DNA of 64,000 nucleotides from Sarcocystis neurona (taxonomy: Eukaryota; Apicomplexa; Conoidasida; Eucoccidiorida; Sarcocystidae): NCBI GenBank assembly GCA_000727475.1, contig KL647288.1, positions 1,887,890 to 1,951,889 of the forward strand, given 5' to 3'. Position numbers and translations under genes: made by a program. This document shows positions 45,563 through 58,100 of the stretch, in pieces (positions within the stretch are counted from its first letter, which is position 1; the number at the start of each line of letters is the position of its first letter). The notes beneath the pieces are model-generated. The model did no database searches. It saw nothing but the letters and a program-made list of their open reading frames with translations, and was not told where the DNA came from.

Positions 45563-48500
45563 CTGCACAGACACCGCATTGAGACAAGAAACCGCGAGAG
45601 CTTTGCACAGAACGCGACTTCGTCCATGCTTGCACGTATGCGTATGTATGCCAGCATGCAGTTGTACAGCTACGTTTGCATACTTAAACGAAAACGCACG
45701 GAAAGTTCATCAGGCTGGCGACAGCGCATCGTCTCCCTATGGTAGGGAGCCCTTCTCGTGATCTGCTTTGCTTTACGTAGCTATGTGTGTATGCACCTGC
45801 ACATATTTACACGAACAACCAGACATTACTCTGCTACCTGCTCCGCTACTTACTCAGCGTTCTGTGTATATCTCCTGCTTTGCTCTTGCCCTTTTAAATA
45901 CTTGTAGATCTTCGAACGCTTGTACATATGTGTCTACACATTATGTTCTTTCATCACCCGAAGGGGGAGAGAACACGAGTGTGTGCCTACCCGGCCGCAC
46001 ATTAATCAACTACGCAGTAACTTTACATCGTCCCTAAAAACCTTTTCGTACGCGTGTGAAAGCGTCAACTTTTCAAAAATGTTGAGGCGAGCCACATTCG
46101 ACCTGCTGGCAAGTCAGTTGCCGCTGCTCTGCCTGGATTCTAGTGTACTGCCTGACGTCTACGTGGTTCAATACCCTCTCTGCAACCCTTTTCTGTCTAT
46201 GCTTCACTATCTTCTGCCGGTGAGACTTCTCTCCCCACCTGTAGCTCTTGCTATAGAGCCTCTTTCGACACACGCAAGCAGCTCTTCGGGAGATGTCACG
46301 ACGTGTTGAGTCAGCCCTTGCACGTGTATTTGTTTGGTAATGGGGTTTTCCTGAAAGACGTAACGTTTCTTTTTTTCGCCCGTTACACCTGCCGTCGCTG
46401 TTTTTGCTGCAGGTGCTGCTCCGGGCGCTGTTGCAGGGTCTCTCCGGCAGCTTTGGGCGCCGTTGTCCAGCAGATCGCGAATTTCCTCGTTGTACAACTC
46501 CATGTAACTGCAGGAGACTTCCGGTACCATCAGGTGCTGCTGTTGCTTCTGCGCCGCCGGGGAACGTTTGTGTTTTTCTGCGCTGCCCCCTGTTACAGAT
46601 TCTTCCGCATCTGGAGCTTCTGTCTCCCCGGTCCCTGCCACTCTTTTTTTTGGTGCCGGTGCTGCATCTGTGGTCTCTGCTGCTGCCGTGTTGTTCTTCG
46701 GTGACGCTACTTCTGCTGCGGGTGTTTCCTCCACTACCGACCTCGCTATTGCTGCTGTTGTTCCCTTTACTGCTGGACAGGTATTTGCTGCGACAGCAGC
46801 TGCTCGCTTGAGTGACTCTCTTTGCTTTTCTTCGAGGGCCTTAAAAAGGAACCAACTGGCGAGCTGGAGGATTCCAAGCGCGTCCCCGTCTTCTCCTCCG
46901 TCTCTGTCCGGGGGTTCGTATTCTACAGCAACAGCAGCAGACGACCGCGGCGGGGCAGGAGCAGCGGCGGCAACAGCACACAACCGCGGCGGGGGAGCAA
47001 CAGTGTGAGAGAGTCGCAAAGGACCACTGGAGTGGCTGCCCATCATATATGTCTTTCCTGTGCCTGTTTGTCCGTACGCAAGTAGCGTGGCATTATATCC
47101 GGAGAGAAATGCACGCAGCAGAGGCGCTACACAAGCGTTGAAAACTTCAGCCCGAGAAGACTCAGGGGGGAACACGTAGTCGAAGTTGTACGCGCGGTTG
47201 ACAGGCGGCAGCACGTGCAGGCGCCGTCCTTCTGAGGATGGAAACAAAACAGCAGACAAAAGAGACGCTAAAAAGAGAAAACATATGGAAAGACAGAAGG
47301 GCCAGAACGGGAGAAGAGGAATAAGGAGAGTAACAAGAGGGAAATAAACGGAAGACGTCGATAATGAATTGACAGAGGACACAGACTATGAAACATTAAG
47401 AAGAAAATCACCTGTGCGTCCACATTTTGTACTGTGAAGCGTTAAAGAGTTTACAATGATCACCAAGGAGGAGAGACTACAGGTACAGATGTCCAATGAA
47501 GACACACGTGACGGTGGCGACAGGAGGACTCAGAAAATTGTGGCTATACAAGAGACGTCCGGGTATGACCATGAACTACCTGCAAAATACTGGCTGTATA
47601 CTCACTCGACTTTGTATGCATATTACGCATGTGAAATCCGAAGTTACAATTTTACTGTGTGTGTATGTACGGACGCTCAGCGTAGAAGATGCGCGTAGCG
47701 CGTAACATCCGTCCACTCCGTGTGTGAGTCCTGAAGGGGATATGGAAGGGCTGCTTCGGTATACATATGTATGTATATCCGGGCGCAGAACACAGCACTT
47801 TTAAAAAAAGCACCGACGTGGACCTTCGCACGTAAGAACCTGCAGATACTTCGAATGTGAATAACTCCTATTTACCTAGATACGCTTGTATGAGAAGCAC
47901 GCGTGTACTCGTTTTTCACTAATGTACGAACAGAGCAGACAAAAGAAAGCCGAGGAATCAAATGCCAGATGCAAGAGACACATGTGTGCATCGAGGGTAT
48001 TAGCACACGGAACCCTGTACGGACAAGAACGGCAGAGACATGTACAGCATAAACGGGAAACGAAGATCCTCACTGTGGGGCGAGTGCACACTCATATTTG
48101 TGTGTATATATATGTATATGTATATATATGTAGATATGTGTATACACGTGTGGATATATGTATGCACATGTGAGCCACACCAGTAAAAAGCTGTCCACGA
48201 GTACAAGTGCATATTCAATACTGACGAGATTCAGACAACCGCCGGAGACACGGTGAATGCGTATGAATTAATTGCATGGGAATGAGAATACGTTGCAGGC
48301 AATCCTTCCAGTGTTACAAGGACAGACGTAGCTCACTCGCTTTTTCCCTTCACATAAGCACAGCGCTGATACAAAAGAACAACCCTGCATGTGAATGTGA
48401 GCACTTAAACGTACGTATACGCCTGTGTTGATGTAACATCTACCGAAAAAATAAGCATGTACATGTTTAGATATATATGAGCATAACTACGTATGCATAC

Positions 48501-50440
48501 GGGTCATATTGCATAAGTGGAATCGGCACTATAAAACGTGTCTGCACCGAGAAGTAGGCATATACTATTACGCACGCATATGCATACAACCAGCTGAGCC
48601 CGTATCCGTTGGGTTCGTGCTGCGCAGACTCCCGCTTTTATGTTGGCACGAACTATAGACACCGACTATGTAAAATGGCCGAGATTTTACACATATTCCC
48701 CCACTTACGTATCTACGTGCTTCTGTTGAGTCTCATACTTGACCAGTTCACCTCAACTGTGGATGGCGGTGAAATTTTCACAAAGAGTCAGAGAACCAGT
48801 AGGAAACCTTTAACGTGAACACGCCTGTAGCACGTAAATGCAGCGCATACCACTTTTGAGAGAATATCTCTTACGTTCAGTGCATGGTAAGCGTATGCCG
48901 CTGGACTTGTTCGGTCCTGCTCTGTGCTGAAGTCTGCTAGACACGTCCTCAAGCTTCACAAATGTATAGGTACATAAAGGAAAAAGCTGCTTCCATAGCG
49001 TGTTTCTACCAACATATATATATATATATATATATGTTTACTCACACTAAAAAATTAACTAGGCATACAGAGATATAAACAGATGCACATGTCTGATCTG
49101 TGCAGAGATCCTGCGCGTGTGCACAACTGGAGATTCGTCGTATATTTCTGCACTCTTCCTCTCTGCTTGTCGACGGTGTTACGACAGGACCACGAATTCC
49201 TTACACGGAGTTAATTAAGACTTCTCGAACCACTCTGTTACACAGTTGAGTTGCGTCGAACTCGTGCCTATTTTCTGCCTTTTAGGAACCTTCTGCGCAC
49301 AATGTGAATACTGCCGGCGGTTTACATGATCGAGAGGATCGTGCAGAGCAGCAAAAATACGTCGTAGGCTGGATCTCTAGTGGGGTGATAAGCAAATGCT
49401 GACGAAACTGCACTAGTAACACCAAGAGAAACGCAGCAGTAGAAGAGCTTCACAATAATGTAGGCGTTAGGAGGTTGAGACGAGCACACGAGTGTACACG
49501 TGTGTTCGTCTGCGTGTGCCGCTGCGACTCAGAACAGTTATGAAGCCGAGAGAGATCAGTGATTACCCCATGCTAGGCAGCCCTCCTGATGAGCCGCCTT
49601 TTCCTGGGGGGTAAGAGGGCGAATTTTAACAGCGACATGACAACGAAAAAAATCCAACTCTGTCGCTTCTGTTGGTAACTCTGCAGTGGTGCTTCCTTCG
49701 TCATGGTATCGAGCAGCTGCCGCTTGTTCTTTCTCTCCAGAGTCACGCGCAAGAGGAGCTTCTCCTGGCGCAGCTGGCCCCGGTGCTGCTGCTGCGCCAG
49801 CTGCTAGTGTGGACGCTGCCGCTGTTTCCATTGTTCGCGCACATGTATTTGCCAGAAGCGCTGCTGCTGTTGCTACTGAGGCTGCTCTCGTTGAAGCGAT
49901 GGACGCAATGTGAGCATCTGGCGCCCGCCTTGTGGAGACAGCAGGCAAGGTAGCAGCAACAGGAACAGAGGAAGACGTTGAAGCACGAGATATGGAATTG
50001 CTGTCTGCTGTTGCCGTCGTGGTCCAAGCACGTGAGTGCTCACGTAACTCTAGCCGATGCCGAGTTTCCCAGTGCTGAGGCACCACATGTTCCCTTTCCT
50101 TGTCATCTCCTTGAGAACTTGTGAAATGAACACTGCCTCCCTGTTTACCAGACAGCACCTCCGCTGTCTTAGGGTCTGCGGTTGCTACAGCTTCTGCCGC
50201 CGCTGCCGATCTTAGTCCTGTTGCTTCAGGTGGAGCAAGTACAAACATGTCTCCAGGAGGCAGCGTTATTCTGGGGGTCGTATTCAAAGACGTACTGTAG
50301 AGGGACGCTGGGGACGTACCACGAGAAGATCGACCGGTTAAATTAGGAGGATGCGAATCCTGATAATAGTAGCTGGGGAGCTGGTAGAAGCGCTGCCTGC
50401 GATGGAAAGGGTAGCTGTAGTAGCAGTCGTCAGACAAGCT
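39699..50440 (-). CDS. Giant kinesin-4-like motor protein (whole gene)
   Basis: Three exons (49567-50440, 46239-47231, 39699-45562) join in phase 1 at both junctions. From the first ATG (50246-50248) the product is about 2,512 residues. Motor landmarks in order: VAVKIRPL (205-212), P-loop GQTGTGKT (281-288), MELYNEEI (471-478), switch I NARSSRSH (564-571), switch II DLAGSE (746-751), PYRASKLTRILQDSLGG (from 1007), GIRNRPVI (from 1055). All nucleotide-binding motifs are intact. YNATLLAYGQTGTGKTYMMG and the RNRPVIQRDP neck junction resemble kinesin-4/KIF4. Family members are plus-end microtubule motors acting in spindle, cilium or flagellum; the role here is unknown. The motor spans about 860 residues rather than the usual ~350. 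Coiled coil, Gln-rich stalk and Ser/Arg tail follow. Confidence 0.93.
41250..43690 (-). repeat. Coding CAG tract: Gln-rich kinesin stalk
   Basis: About 2.4 kb in which one minus-strand frame is continuously open and rich in Gln with Glu, Lys, Arg, His and Leu (typical segments: QQLQREMKQRGKSKQGQQQL and EEQQGQLQQDPQKQHSLCWQ). Codons are mainly CAG with CAA, CAC, GAG and CTG variants rather than pure repeats. Hydrophobic residues are too irregular for a clear heptad, though coiled-coil formation is possible. Confidence 0.85.
41754..41807 (-). repeat. Three exact 18-bp tandem copies in the Gln-rich stalk
   Basis: The plus-strand unit TTGCCGCTGCTGCGGGTC occurs at 41754-41771, 41772-41789 and 41790-41807. 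On the coding strand it gives a repeated DPQQRQ hexapeptide. Exact identity suggests recent duplication within an otherwise diverged tract. Confidence 0.95.
46239..47231 (-). CDS. Kinesin exon 2: P-loop to strand before switch I
   Basis: The acceptor is CATCCTCAG; the split codon with exon 1 gives Glu, and the frame continues GRRLHVLPPVNRAYNFDYVF, then YNATLLAYGQTGTGKTYMMG. Between TYMMGS and EVSCSYMELYNEE are about 170 residues instead of the usual ~45-50. A conserved helix (ILQLASWFLFKALEE) splits this into two Ala/Glu/Thr-rich insertions. It ends RYVFQENPITKQIHVQGLTQ and ACVERGSIARAT, with the donor ACAG|GTGGGG in phase 1. The following intron (45563-46238) is 676 bp. Confidence 0.92.
47232..49566 (-). 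other. Kinesin intron 1
   Basis: A 2.3-kb intron inside the motor domain, with TA/GTAT repeats and a TA run at about 49014-49036. Short frames within it carry no recognised domain. Confidence 0.7.
49567..50440 (-). CDS. Kinesin exon 1: N-terminal extension and first motor strand
   Basis: The frame is open from 50440 with no ATG until 50248. The 60 codons before that ATG look like protein (FYQLPSYYYQDSHPPNLTG), so the exon may start at an upstream acceptor (AG sites around 50385-50440) and the true N terminus may be in another exon. An Ala/Ser-rich extension of about 200 residues precedes HVAVKIRPLTPQEKAAHQEG, the first strand of the motor. The donor is GGG|GTAATC, phase 1. The intron that follows is 2,335 bp. 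Confidence 0.8.
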
Positions 50441-50568
50441 TCATTTGGGAAAGCAGTGAGTGTAGTAGGTGTAAAAGTAGTAAGGAACCAGCGTTCACAA
50501 GGAATGATTGTAGCACGAGTACTAAAGAGCAAATCTCAGGTGATCCCGACTGCAAGTCTTGCAGGCAG

Positions 50569-50741
50569 TCAGCACGCCGCAGATACCGACTTGAAGTTGA
50601 GTCGATAGGCATCAAATAAATCGGTTAGCTTGTACACACACAGCAGTGGCAGCAACAGCATGGAGGCGCGACCCCGGGACGCAGCAATAGCGGGTGCGGC
50701 TGGCGACGCCCCCGGCAGTGGGAGCAGCAGCCTGCGCAGGG
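50569..50741 (-). CDS. Possible exon C of the unidentified gene 5' of the kinesin
   Basis: After an acceptor-like TTGGTCACATAG the frame reads ALRRLLLPLPG, an Ala/Pro stretch and LPLLCVYKLTDLFDAYRLNF, stopping at 50569. The KLTDLFDAYRLNF end looks like protein. Its entry phase does not match the preceding exon B, so a further exon is needed or it is spurious. Confidence 0.2.
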
Positions 50742-51049
50742 CTATGTGACCAAACACAAGAGCACCAACAGCAGTAGAAGCGCGGATCCAGCCAAATGTA
50801 GAGAGGCTTCAGCAACGTCAGGCAATTTGAGTCGACTTTCCTGCCGTCTGCTCTTGTGTGGCTGTGGACCCTTTTGTTCAGAGATAGCAAGAAGTTGTTA
50901 GGTATTCACACGAAGAGTACAGTGCACATTACGTATGTATTAACCTAAGCTGCGTACGTGCGTATTTGGCGACTTGCTGAACATGTGTACAGATAAAAAA
51001 AGCTGTGCCTAACCGGCGACGTCTCCACATAGATCCATGTTCGCCTAAC

Positions 51050-51163
51050 CTCAGCAGAAAGAATCGGCCTTCTGCCGCAGCTGCTGCTCTGTATTTCCCG
51101 AGAAAGCAGCTCCCGCGTCGTCTGCCGTACACGGGTGTAGACGCGGAAGGCCTGACTTCGTAA
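51050..51163 (-). CDS. Exon B of an unidentified basic protein
   Basis: An acceptor with a strong pyrimidine tract (ending GGCAACTCCCCCAG) opens a 114-nt phase-0 segment: LRSQAFRVYTRVRQTTRELL, SREIQSSSCGRRPILSAE, then a GTTAGG donor. It is basic and helix-like; the VYTRVRQTTRELL stretch is loosely reminiscent of LYR-motif proteins but lacks the LYR itself. Both ends are phase 0, matching exon A. It could be part of a small gene or an upstream kinesin exon, since a phase-0 acceptor (TTCTACCAG) exists in kinesin exon 1. Confidence 0.4.
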
Positions 51164-51661
51164 CTGGGGGAGTTGCCACGCGAACAGGAGGAAAGAGCAA
51201 GTGGAGTCAGAGAAGGTGGAACAGCGAGGCCGCGAAGTCATGCCATGGCACTAAGAAGAGAACGCCGCTGGAACATTCGCACCGACACCGCTCAAATACA
51301 GCAAGATCAGCACCAGATGCCGCTGCCCCAGCAGCGTCGGTACTCATAAGAGGCTGGAGACGCAGTATGAAATGAAGGTGCGAATGGCTTTAGTGGAAAT
51401 ATTACCAGGGAGAGAAGAGTATTACGAGGGCTCATAGCATTTCCACTTCATCGGTAGTGGGTCGTGCAACCATCTCTCGACTGGACTGTCACACCAGTGT
51501 CTCTGCTGGAGCAAATAGAAAAAAGAAATACCCAAATGCGCCAGTAACCAAGTTTATGCCTACCATTTCATGGCAGGACGCCTGCTGCAGTAGCAGCAGC
51601 AGCACTGGAACTGGTGGGACAAAAACTAATTAGAGGTACCCAAATGTATCCTCATAAACAC

Positions 51662-51883
51662 CTGTACGGATCTATTCAACTCCCCGTCTTCACATTCAGA
51701 CGTGCGTCGACTCTCCTTATTCTGCACCAACTCGTCGTTGTCGAGATACCGGTTTTGGATGCGTTGTAGTTGTCTCGTGCGCCTGATACGTAGAAACTTT
51801 GGTTCCAGCTCCATTTCCTTCTTCGGTGCTTCACGATGTTTAGAAGTCCTTTTCACCCAGACGAGGTTCTCCACACGGTGGAG
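51662..51883 (-). CDS. Exon A of an unidentified basic protein
   Basis: A 222-nt phase-0 segment between CCTTGGTAGCAG and a donor CAG|GTGTTT. It encodes LHRVENLVWVKRTSKHREAP, KKEMELEPKFLRIRRTRQLQ, then RIQNRYLDNDELVQNKE. It is highly charged, non-repetitive and predicted helical, unlike the triplet-derived frames around it. In-frame stops immediately upstream (TAG in the acceptor) show that it needs splicing. The family is not recognised. No upstream exon or ATG is located; 51884-52110 is Ala-rich in one frame without an ATG. Confidence 0.4.
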
Positions 51884-52110
51884 CTGCTACCAAGGCGGAT
51901 GAGACAACTGCGACGCAGCCCCGCAGGGGGTGCTGCAGCTTCCAGAACACCAGCAGCAGGAACCGCACCGTGGATCGTTCGGCCTCCTGCAGCAAAACTC
52001 TCAGCAAATGTCCCTCCTGTCTCTTCGGAACTCCTGTGACCAATACATGCTGATCGCTGTCTCCTTTTTGCCAAGGAAGTAGATTCCCACTCGCCCTCTC
52101 GCTCTACGAT

Positions 52111-55100
52111 GAGAGATAAAGGGAGTTAGTAAAGTATATGCAATGTCGTTTCAACCCTACGAGAGGAAGTGATACAGATAATCCCCTTTAGGGACGGCGT
52201 GCGCGAAATGCGCCACAGCACTAACCGGTACGATCCTGCATCCGCCACGTGTAGAGAAAGCCAGATAAGTGGGAAGTGGATCAGGAAGATGCACAGATGC
52301 AAACGCGCCCGCCTGTGTACTCGCTGTAGCGTTTAGGAGACTGCAAAATGGTACGTCCTGCTGTTTAGAGACACGCCCTCAAGGGTCGACAGGTGCGGAC
52401 GGAGACGCGAGCTTGAAGGCGAACACAACAAGCAGCCCCTGCGGTGGCCCGTGCACACGTGGGGACACAGGCTTCTGTTTCAATGCAGAAATTTCCGACG
52501 GCGGGACCCGTAGCACGTGGCGTGCCCGTGTAAAGGCATATGCGCAGATATTTGTATATATGCATCCCGGTATGCAGGTATGAAGAGATATTACAAATAT
52601 GCGTTTCTTTGTGTATTTGTATAGACCTAGATGTCTAATAAAGCGCGCGTGACCTCTGCCTATACAGCATTAGAATCAACATAATTTCGGACATCCGATG
52701 ACAAATCTGCGTCTCGTGCAAGGCTTACCCTGCGGGCAGGGATGACTAGGGTTTCACAAAAATGTGAAACCGCCGGGATCCGCATTCAATTTTTGTCAAG
52801 TAGGAACCACCGTGGTATGAGAGTCTAGACGTGTACATATAATTAGACAGACAAACAGACTGCGAGATAGACAGGATATAAGCTGTTCAATCGTCGCATA
52901 GTGATTACCTAAAATCTGTACGCTCAATCTAATGCTTGTATACATATATATATACACACACACTACATGTGAACACCTGTACTACATGCTGCGCGACCCT
53001 CTGTCTACATCGTAGTCAGTCTAGTGTCGTCAGCCCCGGTTATTACGAAGGCCTCTACGTATTTTGAGGTCACGTAAAGAAGGACACATATACATGAGGA
53101 AAGTGCGGAGAGTACGAGAAGGTCGAAAGCCGGTACAACACGAGATTCCGCAGACAGACTGCGCATGTGCGAACCCCTCTTATGGTGCAGCAGCCCAGTG
53201 GCTCGTAGAAGCACATGCGCTAGTTACACATAATTAGGACCGACGCTGTGTTCGTTGCGACATAAACCAGTAGGCTATTGTGGCTAAGTATATTGGAGTT
53301 CCCGATACAGATGCCATTGTCGCTGAAATGAGAGGAAATTATTCAAGACAACAACACTACATGTCACGCTTTGAAAGGAGGAACTTTTTCGAAACGGTAC
53401 AGTCACAATGGGCGTGCCTCCCGACTACGGCCAAGACCACACCTGCGGCAGGGCAAGACTCATTGTCAGGAAGGAGTGCAGCGCCTGTTAGGAGTACCCG
53501 CAGATACTTACGCATTTACTCACTTTTGTAAGATGTGTTTGTGTTCTCGAGAAGCCTCTGATGGTCAGAATGCAGCCACCGGTTGAGGACAAGCCCTCAC
53601 ACATTCGAGACCAGTTGCTACGTCTTCTCAAAGACAGATACATTGGAGCAACTCCAAATTTACATGGCTGCACCTTCAATGGAAAGCGCACAGCTCCTAT
53701 TGGGCAGACCTGTAGCGTACTACGACTACCTAAGTACACGTTACCCGTCGACTGCGGCAAATACTACCTACTCGACGATGATGCGACAGCGGGGCCGTTG
53801 CCCGCAGAGAGTGAAAAAAACAACGGTGCACCTTGACATACGTGTAGAAATCCAGACAGAGGTATGCTTGTAAATTTACGTGTACTTAAGCACATAAGTG
53901 TCAAGCCGGGTAACGGTGGGTAAGGTTATTTATGGTGATGTGTCTGCCGCACGTAAAGCATCAGTGACACGAGGAAGGCAGAAAAAGAAGTGGAAATGCC
54001 CAAGTAAAGACAGCAAAGGAACGGGCACATCCGTCGTGCTTCCTCTTCGCTGCCCAGTGGGTCCCCCAACGACTCTTTGAAATGGAAGCATCTGCGTAAT
54101 GTGTCGAGTCGACGTTTATATATGTATACATGCAGATGCGCATATCTTCACATATGTATTCACATTTGAATACAAACACAGACAAGTCTGCACAGGTATA
54201 CATAAATGAATATCTATCTTCGTTCCGAGGGAAGCGCAGGGAAAGGTCATTCTGGATCTATACTTGAGTTGGAAGAACGCAGTAGTACAGTTGAACCGCA
54301 CCGAGGCGCTGTGGCCTCCACGACGCTGTTCGGGGGTTACGAGACTGGAGTGTGTTTACTGGCATGCCAGGAGACACGTAAATGCATATTTGTGTATACT
54401 GATGAATGGAGTGATGAACAGGGTGCTACCACGACGTGTCAAACAGTCTGAAAATTTGAGTGGCATCCTTCGCACTTCTTTCCGCGTATTTCCCCGTAGT
54501 GGTACACCTGTATATCTCAACTACGCATCTTAATTGCAGTAAGGAGTGCATCTCTACTTGTAGGGTGTACGCCCAAACTTTAATGTGCACAGGGAAGCTT
54601 TGTTGCCGCGTCCCTCAAGGACACCCGGTAAGCTGTTCATCGGTACTAGACAACGTGTGTTCAGATGCCTTACTTTACCAGAGGTTCCCTACTTCCCGAC
54701 ACGGTTGTAAGCTCTGCAAAAAAAAAAGCCGAACCTCACGTGTACTGAAAAAGCCTCCGGTTTTTGAGGTTTACACGCCTGTTCTGAGAACTAGAAGGTC
54801 ACACATTCTGTGCTAGTAGAAGCGTAACCTTTCCTTCGCTGCTCATTTCCTGTATGCGCACATCACATAAAGGCTCGACACGTTTAGCAGGGACCGCGAC
54901 CCCAGTTAAGTGTACTTACACGCAAGCAGCATCATACAGGGAGACCTAGAGTCGCTGGCCTAAGTGAAATCTTGTCACTCCTTCAAGACACGTGCAGGGT
55001 ACACTGCATGAGAAAACAGTGTAAAATGTGTACAAAGGTTGCAGCAGCATTGCAGTTGTGGAACTTAGAGCACCAATACGCAAATGCAGGAAGAAGTGTG

Positions 55101-58100
55101 TCTGAAGGAAGAGAACTGATCCACTTAACTCCTTCAGCTACCAGCGACTGAAGCAAAGAACCGAAAGTTAAGGCTGTGGCTGTGAAACGACTTCAATGCA
55201 CTTTGGAATAGTGAGCGAGCCGCTCGTAATATGTATATTTGGCCAACCTTGTGTACTACGACGAAACGCTGTGTGTACCATTACAGCCAAAATAACGGAA
55301 GCAGTGACCAGCGGCTCAGTCTTTTTCGACTGTCAATATATAACTTCTTCGTGGCACATCATTTTCGATGCAGTACTCCACACCTAGGTGCACGTATCCG
55401 CGATTTTTACCCCTGCAGACACATTTCGGCTCCGCCCTCGATTTTTGCCAAGCAGGAGTCCTGTGTGTCCGCATGGTCACCAGACTGGAGGCTTTGTTTT
55501 CGGCGTGTCCCCCATTTATACGCAGTTACGCTACTGCCTAATAGAGCTGCGAACTCGAGATCAGGGGCAGCCAGATGTAACGCGGGGGGCACTTTGCGAA
55601 GTTCCTCATCTTTCCAAGAGCCAGTCACAATGTTTGGTGTCCTGCATCCCGTCTACGTTTAGCAGGCACTGGTTTTCGGCGTGTAATTTGCTTGTACCAA
55701 CAACTTCACGCCATGCTCCTGGTGTCGTACCTTTAATTTGCGTCTCGCAGACACAAAATTGCAAGTTCCGCTTGGGCGCCCCAGCCTCTCCGCTAACATG
55801 GAATTCAGTTCAACTAATCAAATGCAACGTCATACTTGCATGGTGAGTCCAAGATAGCTCTGTCTGCATACAGTGGGCGAGGGAGCAGAGCGGTCTGTGC
55901 GGCTTTTCATCCGGTGCCTAGCGACGCCTGCCGTCGATACGTGCAGTCCCGGATAACGGCGCACACAAAAAGTTTCTGCTTCCTTCGCACTCAGGCGCTC
56001 TACTTGCCGAAGTATGACTCATGGTAAACTCCTGTTTAGTGTGTTCCCGCTCTTTTCGGCTCCCCGCCGTCGACGCTCTGCTAATAGTTCTCACCTCTCT
56101 TTATAGTGTGTACCGTCCCCCCTTTTGCACAGCCTGTCTTGCGCGCTGCGCCGTGGCCCTCCTGTGCCTTTGCTCGCATGGGGGTTGCACTGCGTTTCCA
56201 CTTCCAATTATCGGCGCACATGTAGATCCTACTTCGCACAAAAAACCTCTAGTCGTAAAGATTCGGCTCCTTCCTGCAGACTAGTGTAACGCGATGTTCA
56301 GTTCCATTTCTGCATAGTAGCTTTGCTACTGCTGTCCACCCCCATGATCTTTTCCTCTCCGCACCGACGCAGGCGGGGATGGGCCCCGGCTCTTCTGTGG
56401 CGGGTGCCTTCGCCACCTCCCATCCGCTGTCCCATCCCACTCTCACAGATGTCACCCTCTTAAGTTTTTCTGGCCCGTTTTCTACTCAGGTGCGACCTTC
56501 TGTGACTGCTCTGGAGGGTCCAGCTAGCTGAAGGACTATGGTGTTCTTGGACCACCTAGCAGTTCAACACCGTGACAGTGGCTAGCTTACTCAGCTCCTG
56601 CTGCTTCCCGGTTTGGCAGTCGGTAATTTCCCAGGCGCACATGCCTTCATCACGTGACCATTCAACGTCGTTTCTTTCTTTTACAATTTGAACTGCCAGT
56701 AAGAACAGTTTTCACTTCTGACATCGGTTTGTGTCCCTGAAAGCACAGTTGCCACGGAATGCGTTTCCAGACACTGCATTCCTCCCATGCGCGGTTTTCC
56801 TCACGTTCCCTCCCTCCTCGGACATTCGGGCCGCCAGTTGTCTGTGTTGCGGACAAATCTGTGAATACGCTGGCCTACCGCCCGCACCGATTGCTAATTT
56901 TTTCCCGGTCTCGCACCGCACTGTTGTGTTTTTTCTCTCTATACCCCAGCGATGTTTTTTCGAGTTCTGTCCCCAGCGCCTTTGATTCTGCAACCGACTT
57001 TTAAAGCAGCCTTCGTTGTTTCTCTTCCCGTTCAGGCTCCCTCAACTGTCCAATATTGCACAGCTGTTGCGAGGTCCCAGTCCCCCTCCGCACGAACGGC
57101 ATTCTTCGCACTGTGCCCGCTTGGCTGCGGCGTCGTTCCGATGCCTTTGTCGTGTTCTATAACGCGCACGTTTGCACCTGCATCTGCAAACATCCCAAAC
57201 CTACACTTGTGAGTGTGTGAGCTACAGTGGCTGCACACATGCGTGTCCACTTGTGTGGTAGTTTTGCGAGCGCTGCCAACTCGCGGGACGTGGCGGACTA
57301 CTGTGTACATAATTGTTGGTAGAAGATCAGACATTTACCTTCATGTAGGAGCGGGGTTTCTTCAAAAACATTCGCACTGCGAACGTATTCGATAGACACA
57401 GGCCGCTCTGTACCTGTGTGTTATTGTAACGTTTGATCGTCATATACCAACGGGATGTCTTCACATCCCAATGTAGAAAGCCTCCGCTTTTGGCTATTGC
57501 CCATGCATTGTGCTTGTGAATACGCATACGGTTTCTGCCGTTTGTTTGTAGCATATAGCGAAGTGCTCAGCACCTGAGAAGTGACGTAAAAGCTGCCCTA
57601 CGCGTGTATATGGCAGAAAATACATACACAGTCAATCAACTGAGGGGCAGAGAGTAATAAGCGAAAGAGTTCCTATGTTACAGCTGCCCTATCGCATCCA
57701 CCTCATCCGTTCTTCTTCTTGCTTGCACTGCCCTTTCGCCGGATAAAGAACCAAAACCAGTGACAGCGAAGGTCCTTTTTCGCAGGTGGTCTGGGGAGGG
57801 GCTTACCCCCACATTCTCCAGCATACGTCTATTTGGCGACAGCAAGCAAACGTCTTCAAGAAAGCCGTCTTTGCCTTTTCGTTAGTTTTACACGTACTGC
57901 GAGGCCGCGAGGGAACAATATTGCATACGTATACATATATGTGTAGCTGCGCTGTTCTGTGAGCAGGTGCACAATCGTGTTGATATGCGTGTGCAGCTGT
58001 CCTGGTGGTTCCTATCCTCAGCTTTTCTTGCTCAATAGCCCCCCAACGGGCATAGATGTATGCGTCTACGTTGAAGTGTTGGCGTACATAGAAGAAACAT

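Noticed and set aside
45563..45635. Kinesin frame extended 5' to 45635
   Set aside because: The extra residues (QAWTKSRSVQSSRGFLSQCG) do not match a motor, and a phase-correct acceptor at 45563/45562 joins exon 2 directly into ATKMNARSSRSH.
51050..51163. LYR-motif (Fe-S chaperone client) identity for exon B
   Set aside because: The LYR tripeptide and the downstream Phe are missing. The resemblance is a basic helix only.
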